In this document: piece by piece, positions 27,888-35,651 of the stretch
Layout: the number at the start of each line of letters is the position of its first letter
How positions within the stretch are numbered: the first letter of the stretch is position 1
NCBI GenBank assembly: GCA_020634565.1
Contig: JACKBN010000001.1
Span: forward strand, 434,001-498,000
DNA: 64,000 bases
Reading direction: 5' to 3'
Origin: Ardenticatenaceae bacterium
GTDB lineage: Bacteria > Chloroflexota > Anaerolineae > Promineifilales > Promineifilaceae
Translations under genes and position numbers: made by a program
The notes under the pieces: generated by a model
What the model was told of the DNA's origin: nothing
Seen by the model: only the letters and a program-made list of their open reading frames with translations
Databases searched by the model: none

Positions 27888-29435
27888 ATGATCAAAGAAA
27901 TGCAACATTACAAAGACGAGCTGCAAGAACGACGCGAGATTGCCGAGGGAACCGAAAAAGATGCCGCGCGGCAGCATAGCAAGGGGCGGCTGACGGCGCG
28001 GGAGCGCGTGGAGCTGCTGTTTGACCCCGGCACGTTTAACGAAATTGACTCGCTGGTGACACCCCGCTACGACAGCTACGTCGGTGGCAAGGAGTCGCGC
28101 TATGGCGATGGGGTGATTACGGGCTTTGGGTTAGTGAACGGCCGTCACGCCATGGTTGCCTCGCAGGATGCCAGCGTGATGGGCGGCTCGCTGGGCGAGA
28201 TGCACGCCAACAAAATTGTGAAAGCAATGCGCATGGCCATCCAGTACGGCTGCCCCTTCATCGCCCTCAACGACTCCGGCGGGGCACGCATACAGGAGGG
28301 TGTAGACAGCCTGGGCGGTTACGCCAAAATTTTTGATGCCAACTGCGAAGCGTCCGGCGTGATTCCGCAAATTTCGGTCATCATGGGGCCGTGTGCGGGC
28401 GGGGCAGTTTACTCACCTGCCCTCACCGACTTTGTGTTTATGACCGAGAAGAGCTACATGTTCATCACCGGGCCGCAGGTGGTGAAGGCGGTGATGCAGG
28501 AAGAAGTGACCTTTGAAGAGCTGGGCGGCGGATTGATGCACAGCCAGGAAAGCGGCGTCTGCCACTTTTTGACCGCTGACGACCGGGAATGCCTGCTGCG
28601 CGTGCGTGAGCTGCTGAGCTATCTGCCGAGTAACAATAAGGAAGACCCGCCTTACGTGCGCCCCGTGGATGATCCGAACCGGCGCACGCCGGAGTTGGAG
28701 CACGTGGTGCCCACCGACCCACACAAGCCGTACGATGTGCGCCGCGTGATTCATAGTTTGGTTGATGACGGCCGTTTCTTTGAAGTGCACCAGCTGTGGG
28801 CCGAAAACATGGTGGTCGGTTTTGCCCGGCTCAACGGCTACGTGGTGGGCATCGTGGCCAACCAGCCGATGGTGTTGGCGGGCTGCGTGGACATCAAAGC
28901 GTCGATCAAAGCCACCCACTTCATCCGCATTTGCGATGCGTACAATATCCCCATCATCACCCTGCAAGATGTGCCCGGCTTTTTGCCCGGCAAAGACCAG
29001 GAATACGGCGGCATCATCCGCAACGGGGCGCGCATGATTTATGCCTACAGCGAAGCCACCGTGCCCAAGCTGATGGTGATTCTGCGCAAAAGCTACGGCG
29101 GCGCGTACTGCGTGATGAGCAGCAAGGGCCTGCGCGGCGATCTGCTCTACGCCTGGCCCAATGCCGAAATTGCCGTCATGGGCGCGGAAGGGGCCGTCAA
29201 CATCCTCTTCCGCAAAGAGGTGCAGGAAGCCGAAAACCAGGAAGCCAAGCGTCAGGAGCTGACCGAGCAGTACGAAAAGCAGTTCAACAATCCCTACGTG
29301 GCTGCCTCGCGCGGGCTGATCGACGAGGTGATCCAGCCCCGCGACACGCGCCCGGCTCTCATCCGCTCCCTGGAGCTGACGCTGTCCAAGCGGGAGCATC
29401 ACGCGCCGAAGAAGCATGGAATTTCGCCAATGTAG
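27888..29435 (+). CDS. Acyl-CoA carboxylase, carboxyltransferase (beta) subunit
   Basis: 515 residues from ATG 27888 (MIKEMQHYKDELQERRE); an in-frame upstream start at 27822 would translate the repeat array and is rejected. Crotonase-fold carboxyltransferase motifs: KGRLTARERVELLFDPGTF, INDSG-equivalent IALNDSGGARIQEGV, GPCAGGAVYSPAL, and the C-half VVGIVANQPMVLAGCVDIKA, DVPGFLPGKDQEYGGIIRNG, KSYGGAYCVMSSKG. It resembles propionyl/acetyl-CoA carboxylase beta chains. With the biotin carboxylase and carrier that follow it forms a complete carboxylase, plausibly making malonyl-CoA or methylmalonyl-CoA for the synthase. Confidence 0.92.
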   Translation: MIKEMQHYKDELQERREIAEGTEKDAARQHSKGRLTARERVELLFDPGTFNEIDSLVTPRYDSYVGGKESRYGDGVITGFGLVNGRHAMVASQDASVMGGSLGEMHANKIVKAMRMAIQYGCPFIALNDSGGARIQEGVDSLGGYAKIFDANCEASGVIPQISVIMGPCAGGAVYSPALTDFVFMTEKSYMFITGPQVVKAVMQEEVTFEELGGGLMHSQESGVCHFLTADDRECLLRVRELLSYLPSNNKEDPPYVRPVDDPNRRTPELEHVVPTDPHKPYDVRRVIHSLVDDGRFFEVHQLWAENMVVGFARLNGYVVGIVANQPMVLAGCVDIKASIKATHFIRICDAYNIPIITLQDVPGFLPGKDQEYGGIIRNGARMIYAYSEATVPKLMVILRKSYGGAYCVMSSKGLRGDLLYAWPNAEIAVMGAEGAVNILFRKEVQEAENQEAKRQELTEQYEKQFNNPYVAASRGLIDEVIQPRDTRPALIRSLELTLSKREHHAPKKHGISPM

Positions 29436-29446
29436 GCAGTAAGAAA

Positions 29447-29510
29447 GTGTGCAGGTATGCAAGTGAGCAAGTGGTATTTGCACACTTGCCACTTGCATAC
29501 TTGCACACTC
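29447..29510. repeat. Inverted GCAAGTG/CACTTGC word array
   Basis: GTGCAGGTA, TGCAAGTGA, GCAAGTG, a short loop, then CACTTGC, CACTTGC, ATACTTGC, ACAC. It lies between the carboxyltransferase stop and the GAGGG ribosome site of the biotin carboxylase gene. Confidence 0.85.
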
Positions 29511-29522
29511 CGTGAGGGAAAA

Positions 29523-31004
29523 ATGTTCAAAAAGATTCTAATCGCCAACCGGGGCGAAATTGCGGTGCGAATCATTCGCACCTGCCGGGAACTGGGTATT
29601 GAGACGGTGGCGCTGTACGACGAGAGCGACATGGATTCGCTGCACGTGCGGCAGGCGGATTACTGTGTGCGCCTGCCGTCCCCAGAGACGTTTTTGGATG
29701 TGACTACTATTGTGCAGATTGCCCTCGCCTACCAGGTGGATGCCGTGCATCCAGGCTACGGCTTTCTGGCCGAGAGCGCCACGTTTGCCAGACAGCTTAC
29801 GGAGGCGGGCATCCTGTTCATTGGGCCACCCGCTGAGGTGATTACGGCCGTTCGGGCCAAAGTAAAAGTGCTGGATGCTGTGCGGGCGGCGGGCTTCCCG
29901 ACCGTTACCCATTCGCCGGAATGCCTGGACGTGCATGATTTGGCTACCATTCAGGCCAACGCGCTTCAGTTGGGCTATCCCGTTGTCGTTAAATCGTGCA
30001 AAGGGGGACGCGGTCGGGGCGAGCGATTGGTACGCCAGCCAGAACAGTTGGAAACGGCCGTACAGCGGGCCAGCGCCGAAGCCAAAGCGGTATTCGGCAG
30101 CAACCAAATCTATCTGGAACACGCCATGCTGCCTGCCCACCAGATTGGTGTGCAGCTGCTCGGCGACCAGCACGGCCACCTCATTCATCTGGGCGATCGG
30201 GATGGCTCGATCATTGTGGGCAACCAGAAGATCATCGAGGAAGCGCCTTCGCCCATCCTGAACGAGAGCCAGCGGGAGGAGATTTTAGCTACCGCGCTGG
30301 CCATCGGGCGCATGTTCAATTACCAAAACGTGGGCACCGTGGAATTTTTGCTGGACCGCAACGGCAATTTTTTCTTTAGCGAAATCAAGGCGCGCATCCA
30401 GGTGGAGCACTCTCTCACCGAAATGGTGACGGGCATTGATCTGGTGCGGCAGCAGATTTTGATTGCGGCGGGCGAACCGCTGCCCTGGACGCAAGAAGAA
30501 GTGCCATTTCACGGCTGGGCGATGATGTGCCGCCTGAACGCACAAGACCCGTGGCAAAACTTCTTGCCCAGCCCCGGCCGTTTGAAAGATGTGCGCATCC
30601 CCAGCGGGCCGCAAGTGCGCGTGGATCGCTATGTTTACACCGGCTGCCGCGTGCCGCCCAACTACGATCCGCTCGTGGCCAAGGTCACCACCTGGGGCCG
30701 CAATCGGGAAATCTGCCTCTCGCGCATGAAAAACGCCCTGGCGGATTTTTTGCTGGTAGGCACACCGACCAATCTGCCGGTGATGCAGCGGGTGATGCAC
30801 ACCTCGGCCTTTGCCCGGGCGCATTACAACACGGACTTCTTTACCAAACCGTTGGGAAATGGGGCGGATTCAGAGGTGCAGCTGCGGGATTTGGCGGTGA
30901 TTACGGCCGTTCATTTCGCGCGCCGTCACCATATGTTCAACCCCACCACGCCAGCCCGCTTACAAAGTGGCTGGCATCAGGACAGTCGGCGACTGCCGCA
31001 GTAA
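29523..31004 (+). CDS. Divergent biotin carboxylase subunit
   Basis: 493 residues from ATG 29523, 5 bases after GAGGG; the upstream start at 29457 lies in the array. The N-terminus MFKKILIANRGEIAVRIIRT and HPGYGFLAESATFA are classic. The ATP-grasp region, however, departs from the family: CSIQRR before QK reads GSIIVGNQK, and EMNTRLQVEH reads EIKARIQVEH, losing the metal-binding Asn and the active-site Cys/Arg positions known from E. coli AccC. The glycine loop is KGGRGRGERL. The canonical paralogue encoded at 46405-48366 keeps all of these. It may work on a different donor or serve a structural role; the position between beta subunit and biotin carrier argues it is expressed. Confidence 0.88.
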   Translation: MFKKILIANRGEIAVRIIRTCRELGIETVALYDESDMDSLHVRQADYCVRLPSPETFLDVTTIVQIALAYQVDAVHPGYGFLAESATFARQLTEAGILFIGPPAEVITAVRAKVKVLDAVRAAGFPTVTHSPECLDVHDLATIQANALQLGYPVVVKSCKGGRGRGERLVRQPEQLETAVQRASAEAKAVFGSNQIYLEHAMLPAHQIGVQLLGDQHGHLIHLGDRDGSIIVGNQKIIEEAPSPILNESQREEILATALAIGRMFNYQNVGTVEFLLDRNGNFFFSEIKARIQVEHSLTEMVTGIDLVRQQILIAAGEPLPWTQEEVPFHGWAMMCRLNAQDPWQNFLPSPGRLKDVRIPSGPQVRVDRYVYTGCRVPPNYDPLVAKVTTWGRNREICLSRMKNALADFLLVGTPTNLPVMQRVMHTSAFARAHYNTDFFTKPLGNGADSEVQLRDLAVITAVHFARRHHMFNPTTPARLQSGWHQDSRRLPQ

Positions 31005-31075
31005 GAGATCAAAGAGTACGCCGATGGAGCCCATTTCTCGCAAATCTCTGTGTTCCGCTTTTAGAAGGTAACCGT

Positions 31076-31573
31076 ATGAGCAAAATTTTAGTCACGCTCA
31101 ATGAAAAATCGTACGAAATCAGCTTTGACCAGCCCTTGCCACAAACAGACCACCTCACAGTCCAGGTGAATGGCGAAACGGTGACGGTGCAAATTCCTAA
31201 CCCGGCGGCGCCGCTCAATGATCATACTTGGATGCTGGTGAACGAACGGCCGTATGAAGTAATGTTTGATCCTGATTTACGCTGGGTTGCTGGCAAAAAA
31301 GGGCTGCATCCGGTGGATGTTCGCGATCTGGAAGCGATGTCACCGCGCCACCACAGCGGCGACGGCCGTCTCAAAGCCCCCATCCCCGGCCTGATTTCAC
31401 GCTATTTGGTTCGTGTGGGGGATCAAGTGACGGCGGGTCAACCGATTGTCATTCTGGAAGCCATGAAGATGGAAAACGAGGTGCGCGCCCCGATGAACGG
31501 CCGTGTGGAAGCCATTCATGTCAAAGCGGGGGAGACGGTTACGCGGGGTACGCTGTTGGTGGAAATTGAGTGA
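31076..31573 (+). CDS. Biotin carboxyl carrier protein
   Basis: 165 residues from ATG 31076, after AGAAGG; the longer open frame reaching back to 30527 overlaps the biotin carboxylase and is a shadow. The N-terminal half (MSKILVTLNEKSYEISFDQP) is a non-catalytic domain seen in stand-alone carriers. The C-terminal half is the biotinyl fold with ILEAMKMEN (biotinylated Lys 131) and the mirrored APIPGLISRYLVRVGDQV / APMNGRVEAIHVKAGE hairpins. It shuttles carboxybiotin between the two preceding subunits. Three ACGGCCGT copies in 500 bp. Confidence 0.92.
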   Translation: MSKILVTLNEKSYEISFDQPLPQTDHLTVQVNGETVTVQIPNPAAPLNDHTWMLVNERPYEVMFDPDLRWVAGKKGLHPVDVRDLEAMSPRHHSGDGRLKAPIPGLISRYLVRVGDQVTAGQPIVILEAMKMENEVRAPMNGRVEAIHVKAGETVTRGTLLVEIE

Positions 31574-31657
31574 GAAGTAGAAGTAAAAAGTGAAAAGTGG
31601 CAAGTAGCAGGTAGTGAGTCACTTGCAACCTGCCACTTGCCACCTCTTACCTCTTAT
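31573..31657. repeat. Inverted AAGTGGC/GCCACTT array between convergent genes
   Basis: GAAGTAG, AAGTAAA, AAGTGAAA, AGTGGCA, AGTAGCA, GGTAGT then CACTTGCA, ACCTGC, CACTTGC, CACCTCT, TACCTCT. It starts at the carrier-protein stop and ends inside the stop codon of the leftward DJ-1 gene (31654-31656), so it could end both transcripts. Confidence 0.85.
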
Positions 31658-32241
31658 GCAACCTGCGGCGCGTAAATGCCGTGTTTAAACATGCCGTACC
31701 ATGCGTCGGCATCAGCCTCACTGTAAACACCGAGCAGCTTCAAAATTTCCCGTGCAAATTCCACGCTGCCCAGCCCATTTGCCGTCACGATGTTTTGATC
31801 AGCCACTGCAAAATCGTTGACATAATAATCCTGATCGCGATAGCCTGGCACCAGCCCTTGTAAATATTGCAAGATGTTGCTCGTGTGACGCACTTCTTGC
31901 GTCAGACCTGCCCGCGCAATTTCCAGCGTCGCGCCACAAATAGCTGCCAGCGGCACTTCTTCCGCGTGCAGTTCACGCAGCAGCACCTGCAACGATTCGT
32001 TGCCTTGCTGCTCCCACATGCGCCCACCTGGCAGAATGAATACGGCCGTATCCTCCGCATCAATCTCGGCAATCGTCACATCTGGCAAAATCGTGACGCC
32101 ACCCATTGTCGTCACTGGCTCCAGCGAAAAGCCTGCCGTTTGCACTTCGTACTGACCCGATTTGCGCAGCTCACACAAAATATGCGCCGGTTCCCAATCT
32201 GCCAAACCTTCAAACACCAAAAGATACGCTTTTTTCTGCAT
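31654..32241 (-). CDS. DJ-1/PfpI family protein
   Basis: 195 residues. The glutamine-amidotransferase-like fold shows KKAYLLVFEGLADWEPA, TAVFILPGGRMWEQ and the nucleophile elbow PLAAICGATLEIARAGL with the conserved Cys. A C-terminal piece VTANGLGSVEFAREILKLL is typical of this subfamily. Members range from deglycase-like and protease-like enzymes to stress sensors; the actual reaction cannot be read from sequence. Divergent from the cytochrome gene, with a small palindrome between them. Confidence 0.88.
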   Translation of the reverse strand: MQKKAYLLVFEGLADWEPAHILCELRKSGQYEVQTAGFSLEPVTTMGGVTILPDVTIAEIDAEDTAVFILPGGRMWEQQGNESLQVLLRELHAEEVPLAAICGATLEIARAGLTQEVRHTSNILQYLQGLVPGYRDQDYYVNDFAVADQNIVTANGLGSVEFAREILKLLGVYSEADADAWYGMFKHGIYAPQVA

Positions 32242-32300
32242 TTGTTTCGCTCCTCAAGATAAGTGTTGTTGTTGAATGACTTCAGTATAAAAAGATATGT

Positions 32301-32315
32301 TGACATCTACTGTCA
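32301..32315. promoter_or_regulatory. Candidate operator TGACA-N5-TGTCA
   Basis: Inverted repeat in the divergent region between the DJ-1 and cytochrome genes, upstream of a leftward TATACT -10 match (32284-32289). It resembles the palindrome at 16620-16633. Confidence 0.3.
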
Positions 32316-32459
32316 TCTTTAGAATGAGGGATCAATGAACGGCCGTTTTTGTGACCAATCTCCCTTTGAAATAGGGCCAAAATACCCCATACTACGAATC
32401 TAATTCAAGGCGGGAACTTGTAGCCATCGTGCGTGTTCTACCTGAAACGGAGGCTTTTA

Positions 32460-33278
32460 ATGAAAAAACTTATTCTTCTTAGCGCCCTGCTATTTTTGAT
32501 AGCTTGTGGCACAGAAACAAACGAGGCGGAAACGGCCGTTCCCAACGAAACTTCAACCAGCAGCGAATCGTCCGGCATGGGCATGGGTGGTGGTATGGGT
32601 ATGGGCGGCGGCATGATGGCTCGCCACAACGCCCCCATTCCCGATGAATATGCCGATCTCAGCAGCAATGTGGAAGCCAGCGAAGAATCACTTACCCGCG
32701 GTGGTGAACTGTTTACCACCTACTGCGCCACCTGCCACGGCGATGGCGGCATGGGTGATGGCCCCGCTGCTGCCAATTTAGACCCGGCACCAGTCGCCAT
32801 TGCGCACACCAGCCAGATGATGGGCGATAACTACCTGTTCTGGCGCATTTCTGAAGGGGGTCAGGGCGATCCATTCAACTCCGCTATGCCAGCCTGGGGC
32901 GCAGCCCTCAGCGAGCAAGATCGCTGGGACCTCATCAACTACATGCGCGCTTTGGGCGATGGCACAGCCCCGAATATGGGCGGCATGATGGGCGGCGCCA
33001 CCTACGATCCCAATGCCGAAGCCACTCGCCAGGCTGATATGCTCATCCAGGCCGTTGAACAAGGTGTGCTAACCCAAGCTGAAGCCGACTTGTTTGCCGA
33101 AGTTCATGCCGAGCTGGACACAAACATGACGCGCGGCATGCAAATGCAAGGCAACATGGGCCAGATGCAAGATGTTTTGCTGGCCCAACTGGTTGATCTG
33201 GGCACCATCTCACAAGAACAGGCCGATCAGTTCAGCGATATTCACACGCGTTTGCTGGAAGCAGGCTTGATGCAATAA
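32460..33278 (+). CDS. Lipoprotein c-type cytochrome with Met/Gly-rich segment
   Basis: 272 residues from ATG 32460, 7 bases after GGAGG. Lipoprotein signal MKKLILLSALLFLIACG, so membrane-anchored outside. Residues about 40-60 are a repeating Gly-Met tract (MGMGGGMGMGGGMM) that could bind copper or silver. The haem site is CATCHGD, with a later Met/PAW segment (SAMPAWGAALSEQDRWDLINYMRAL) typical of class I cytochromes providing the Met ligand. The C-terminal 90 residues are helical, Met-rich and lack a haem site. Probably an electron carrier; pairing with metal handling is inference. Confidence 0.88.
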   Translation: MKKLILLSALLFLIACGTETNEAETAVPNETSTSSESSGMGMGGGMGMGGGMMARHNAPIPDEYADLSSNVEASEESLTRGGELFTTYCATCHGDGGMGDGPAAANLDPAPVAIAHTSQMMGDNYLFWRISEGGQGDPFNSAMPAWGAALSEQDRWDLINYMRALGDGTAPNMGGMMGGATYDPNAEATRQADMLIQAVEQGVLTQAEADLFAEVHAELDTNMTRGMQMQGNMGQMQDVLLAQLVDLGTISQEQADQFSDIHTRLLEAGLMQ

Positions 33279-33370
33279 TCAGTCATCCGTGAACGGTAAT
33301 CGGGAATCAGAAAGCTGGGCGTAAAGCGAGACAGTTTACCGTTTACCGATTACCGAATACCGCTTACCGA
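33279..33370. repeat. Inverted CGGTAAT/ATTACCG word array
   Basis: GTGAACGGTAATCGGGAATC, spacer, then TTTACCG, TTTACCG, ATTACCG, AATACCG, CTTACCG. It follows the cytochrome stop. The same words occur in the AT-KS2 linker of the megasynthase. Confidence 0.85.
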
Positions 33371-33372
33371 AT

Positions 33373-33401
33373 TTGACTTTTACAAAGGCGTATGGCAAAA
33401 T
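33373..33401 (+). promoter_or_regulatory. Promoter of tRNA-Arg
   Basis: TTGACT (33373-33378), 17-base spacer, CAAAAT (33396-33401). Transcription would begin a few bases before the mature tRNA. Confidence 0.6.
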
Positions 33402-33414
33402 CCGGCACGGTTAC

Positions 33415-33488
33415 GCCCTTGTAGCTCAATTGGATAGAGTGTTGCCCTCCGAAGGCAAAGGTTCCAGATTCGAATTCTGGCAAGGGCA
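33415..33488 (+). tRNA. tRNA-Arg (anticodon CCG)
   Basis: Full cloverleaf: acceptor GCCCTTG (33415-33421) pairs with CAAGGGC (33481-33487), discriminator A at 33488; D arm GCTC/GAGT; anticodon stem TTGCC/GGCAA with loop CTCCGAA, anticodon CCG at 33449-33451; five-base variable loop; T arm CCAGA/TCTGG with loop TTCGAAT. CCA is not encoded. It reads CGG, the codon present in every RP-frame ACGGCCGT. Confidence 0.97.
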
Positions 33489-33499
33489 TACAAACTTAG

Positions 33500-33528
33500 A
33501 AAAAGCTCACCGATTTGGTGAGCTTTTT
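33500..33528 (+). terminator. Intrinsic terminator after tRNA-Arg
   Basis: Perfect 12-bp stem AAAAAGCTCACC / GGTGAGCTTTTT with loop GATTT, ending in a T run. Confidence 0.9.
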
Positions 33529-33608
33529 CTTTGCCTGTATGGGGTAGACAAGCGGGTTGTTCTATGCTAAAATCAGAACAATTGTTCTAAATTAGCAAGG
33601 ATAATCCA

Positions 33609-34004
33609 ATGACACAATATGTGATTACCCCAATTAATGAAAATAGAGCCAAGCGGTGGGAAAAGGTATACGGCCGTACTGAACTTCCCGTCAAATATGC
33701 CCTACCCCATCTGGCCTGCACGCAGCGCTGGGGGGATGTGCCGGTGTACTATTTGGACGTAACGGCCGTTCCCGCTGCCCTGTTAGACCGACTGGCTACT
33801 TTTGAAGCCCGTCGCGCCGGCACAAGCTACCAGGAAGCTCGCCTCGCCGTACGCCGCGAATGGCTCATTCGCGCCGACGAGTGCCAGCCCGCCCGCAAAG
33901 TCATCACCACACCAACCGCTCCCTCCTGGCAGCCCGCTTTTCCTTTTTTGCAGCAGGTGCCATTACGGCCGTCGCGCCGCCCGCACCGCGCGCGCTTTAT
34001 TTAA
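33609..34004 (+). CDS. Hypothetical protein
   Basis: 131 residues, not recognised. The first 100 residues are well-behaved globular sequence (TQYVITPINENRAKRWEKVYG, PVKYALPHLACTQRWGDVPVYYLD, ATFEARRAGTSYQEARLAVRREWLIRA); the last 30 are Pro/Arg-rich and look disordered. Three ACGGCCGT copies lie in 310 bp. A terminator starts two bases after the stop, which supports a real single-gene transcript. Confidence 0.6.
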   Translation: MTQYVITPINENRAKRWEKVYGRTELPVKYALPHLACTQRWGDVPVYYLDVTAVPAALLDRLATFEARRAGTSYQEARLAVRREWLIRADECQPARKVITTPTAPSWQPAFPFLQQVPLRPSRRPHRARFI

Positions 34005-34005
34005 C

Positions 34006-34041
34006 AAAAAGGCCCCGCTATTTGAGAGCAGGGCCTTTTTT
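34006..34041. terminator. Terminator hairpin after 33609-34004
   Basis: AAAAAGGCCC and GGGCCTTTTT form the stem around a short loop; the symmetric A and T runs could serve both strands. Confidence 0.8.
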
Positions 34042-34058
34042 ATAAGCAGATGACCAAG

Positions 34059-34121
34059 AGATTGGACCAATTTCAGTCGGGAATAATTCTTAAGCTTTAT
34101 TCCCATAAATTGGTCCAATCT
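34059..34121. repeat. Palindromic element, copy 1 (AGATTGGACCAATTT ends)
   Basis: 63-base inverted repeat: AGATTGGACCAATTT at the left, AAATTGGTCCAATCT at the right, with an inner GGGAATAA/TTTATTCCC stem. A close relative lies at 54541-54601 and the end sequence is related to the hairpin at 37934-37970. Confidence 0.8.
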
Positions 34122-34147
34122 ATGTTAGTTCGATATTTCTCAAGTTT

Positions 34148-35536
34148 CTAGCAAAGCACGAACGGGCTGCTACAGGGGTTATCAGGATCATTTGGTCCGG
34201 GATCCCACACACCGCCACCAATTGTTTTGGCAATGCCACCCAATGCACCGCCCAGTGCGCCACTCAGCGTGCCCACACCGGGCAAGAAGGTCCCCACAGC
34301 GCCGCCGCTAGCCGCACCACCCAGCACATTCCAGAACAGATCGGAGAAAAATTCGCCAGTGGTGCGCCCGCCCGGCCATTTGCCACCACCGTCGGTGCCG
34401 CCGCCAGTTTCACCGCCCGTCTCGCCGCCAGTTTCACCGCCAGTCTCGCCTCCTGTCTCACCACCGGTTTCTCCGCCAGTTTCGCCACCGGTCTCACCCC
34501 CGGTTTCCCCACCAGCCTCGCCACCTGTGGCACCGCCGGTGTCGCCACCTGCACCGCCACCTTCTGAAGTGCTTTCCTTGGAAGCTTGTACGGTCACATT
34601 GCCATCGTCTTGACTGGTGACGTTGACCAGCCAGGAGCCAGGCCCCATCTCGCCAAATTTCACGGTGATACGGCCGTTTGTCTCCGTCGCAAAAAGTTCA
34701 GCAATCTCTTCCGGGTTCAGTCCCATCGTGTACAAGGCGGAGACGGTGGAACCTACCACCGCTTCAACATACGCTTCATCCGACGCGGCGATCAAATCAA
34801 GCAGCACAGATTGCTTGTTGGCCACGTCACCCGCATACAGCTGCCCCAGGCGCGCGGCGTTCATCTCAGGGAGGCCGCCGTTTAAAGCTGCCTGCCGCAA
34901 AAATGCCGCATCTGGATAATTTCTAAACAGCACTTTCTGAGCAGTGTAATGGGACTCAAAGAGAATATTCTTTTCCGTCTCGCCAATGAACTGCTGACCG
35001 TAAAAAGCGTCCACACTTTTAGCAAGATCGGCCAGGGACGGTGCAAGAAAACCATCGAGCGTGATGTTGTCCACTGTTCTTGTGTCACCAGATGGTAGTT
35101 CCAGGCGCAGCTGCAAGGGAACCAAGCCCGCTACCCAACCGACAGTGGCCCCATCTACTTGCAAAGGAACGGCCGTTAGCGTCCCCTCACCCACACAGCG
35201 AAAACGAAGCGTCCCGTTGACATTGGCCCCAACGTGAGCCAGCAGCGGCGTGCCACCACCAAAAAGGAAGAGTGGCTCATCGTTTGGCTCAAATACGGCC
35301 GTATTTCCTGCCAACTCGTAAGACAGCCGCACAATGTTTGTTTGCAGATTCAATTCACCCTGGCAGCTTTTGGCCGTCGCCTGCACCAGTCCAGATGGAA
35401 TCTCCTGAATGTAGACACTTTGCGTACTGCTTACTTCACTCTGCCCCATAAACGATGTTAATCCATCGGTGGAAACATTGCCGCAAGCCGCCAACAGCAA
35501 AACCGCCAGTAAAGCCAACCATTTTGTCTTTTTCAC
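34148..35536 (-). CDS. Secreted lipoprotein with GGET repeats and glycine-zipper tail
   Basis: 462 residues. The start is a GTG at 35536 preceded 7 bases upstream by GGAGG; the open frame beyond it lacks a ribosome site. Signal peptide KKTKWLALLAVLLLAACG carries lipobox LAAC. An extracytoplasmic globular part of about 300 residues (IVRLSYELAGNTAVFEP, FESHYTAQKVLFRNYPDAAF) is unrecognised. It is followed by about fifteen tandem GGET-type tetrapeptides and a small-residue hydrophobic tail (GGAASGGAVGTFLPGVG, GALGGALGGIAKTIGGG) ending CSSPFVLC. The tail resembles glycine zippers that insert in or line membranes. Function unknown. Confidence 0.75.
   Translation of the reverse strand: MKKTKWLALLAVLLLAACGNVSTDGLTSFMGQSEVSSTQSVYIQEIPSGLVQATAKSCQGELNLQTNIVRLSYELAGNTAVFEPNDEPLFLFGGGTPLLAHVGANVNGTLRFRCVGEGTLTAVPLQVDGATVGWVAGLVPLQLRLELPSGDTRTVDNITLDGFLAPSLADLAKSVDAFYGQQFIGETEKNILFESHYTAQKVLFRNYPDAAFLRQAALNGGLPEMNAARLGQLYAGDVANKQSVLLDLIAASDEAYVEAVVGSTVSALYTMGLNPEEIAELFATETNGRITVKFGEMGPGSWLVNVTSQDDGNVTVQASKESTSEGGGAGGDTGGATGGEAGGETGGETGGETGGETGGETGGETGGETGGETGGETGGGTDGGGKWPGGRTTGEFFSDLFWNVLGGAASGGAVGTFLPGVGTLSGALGGALGGIAKTIGGGVWDPGPNDPDNPCSSPFVLC
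34383..34560 (-). repeat. Tandem 12-bp repeats coding GGET tetrapeptides
   Basis: Degenerate 12-base units coding Gly-Gly-Glu-Thr (some Gly-Gly-Ala/Asp) in the lipoprotein gene. The unit count could vary between strains by slippage. Confidence 0.85.
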
Positions 35537-35651
35537 AATACAACCTCCATGAATACAATATTTCGAACAATGGCTCACACTATAAATGGAATCTGGCTTT
35601 GGGCTGTCCTGGGAAACGGCCGTTTTGTCCTGAACTTCTAAAAATGGGCTT

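Noticed and set aside
28413..29498. 361-codon open frame antisense to the carboxyltransferase
   Set aside because: Shadow; the plus strand encodes a full, motif-complete enzyme.
30527..31075. Extended N-terminus of the biotin carrier protein
   Set aside because: It would overlap the biotin carboxylase gene in another frame; ATG 31076 with its own ribosome site gives the normal protein.
13251..33370. Word arrays considered as CRISPR
   Set aside because: Units are 7-8 bp, tandem and degenerate, without constant repeats or unique spacers of about 30 bp, and no cas gene is present.
33373..33570. 65-codon open frame over the tRNA gene
   Set aside because: Overlaps a perfect tRNA and its terminator.
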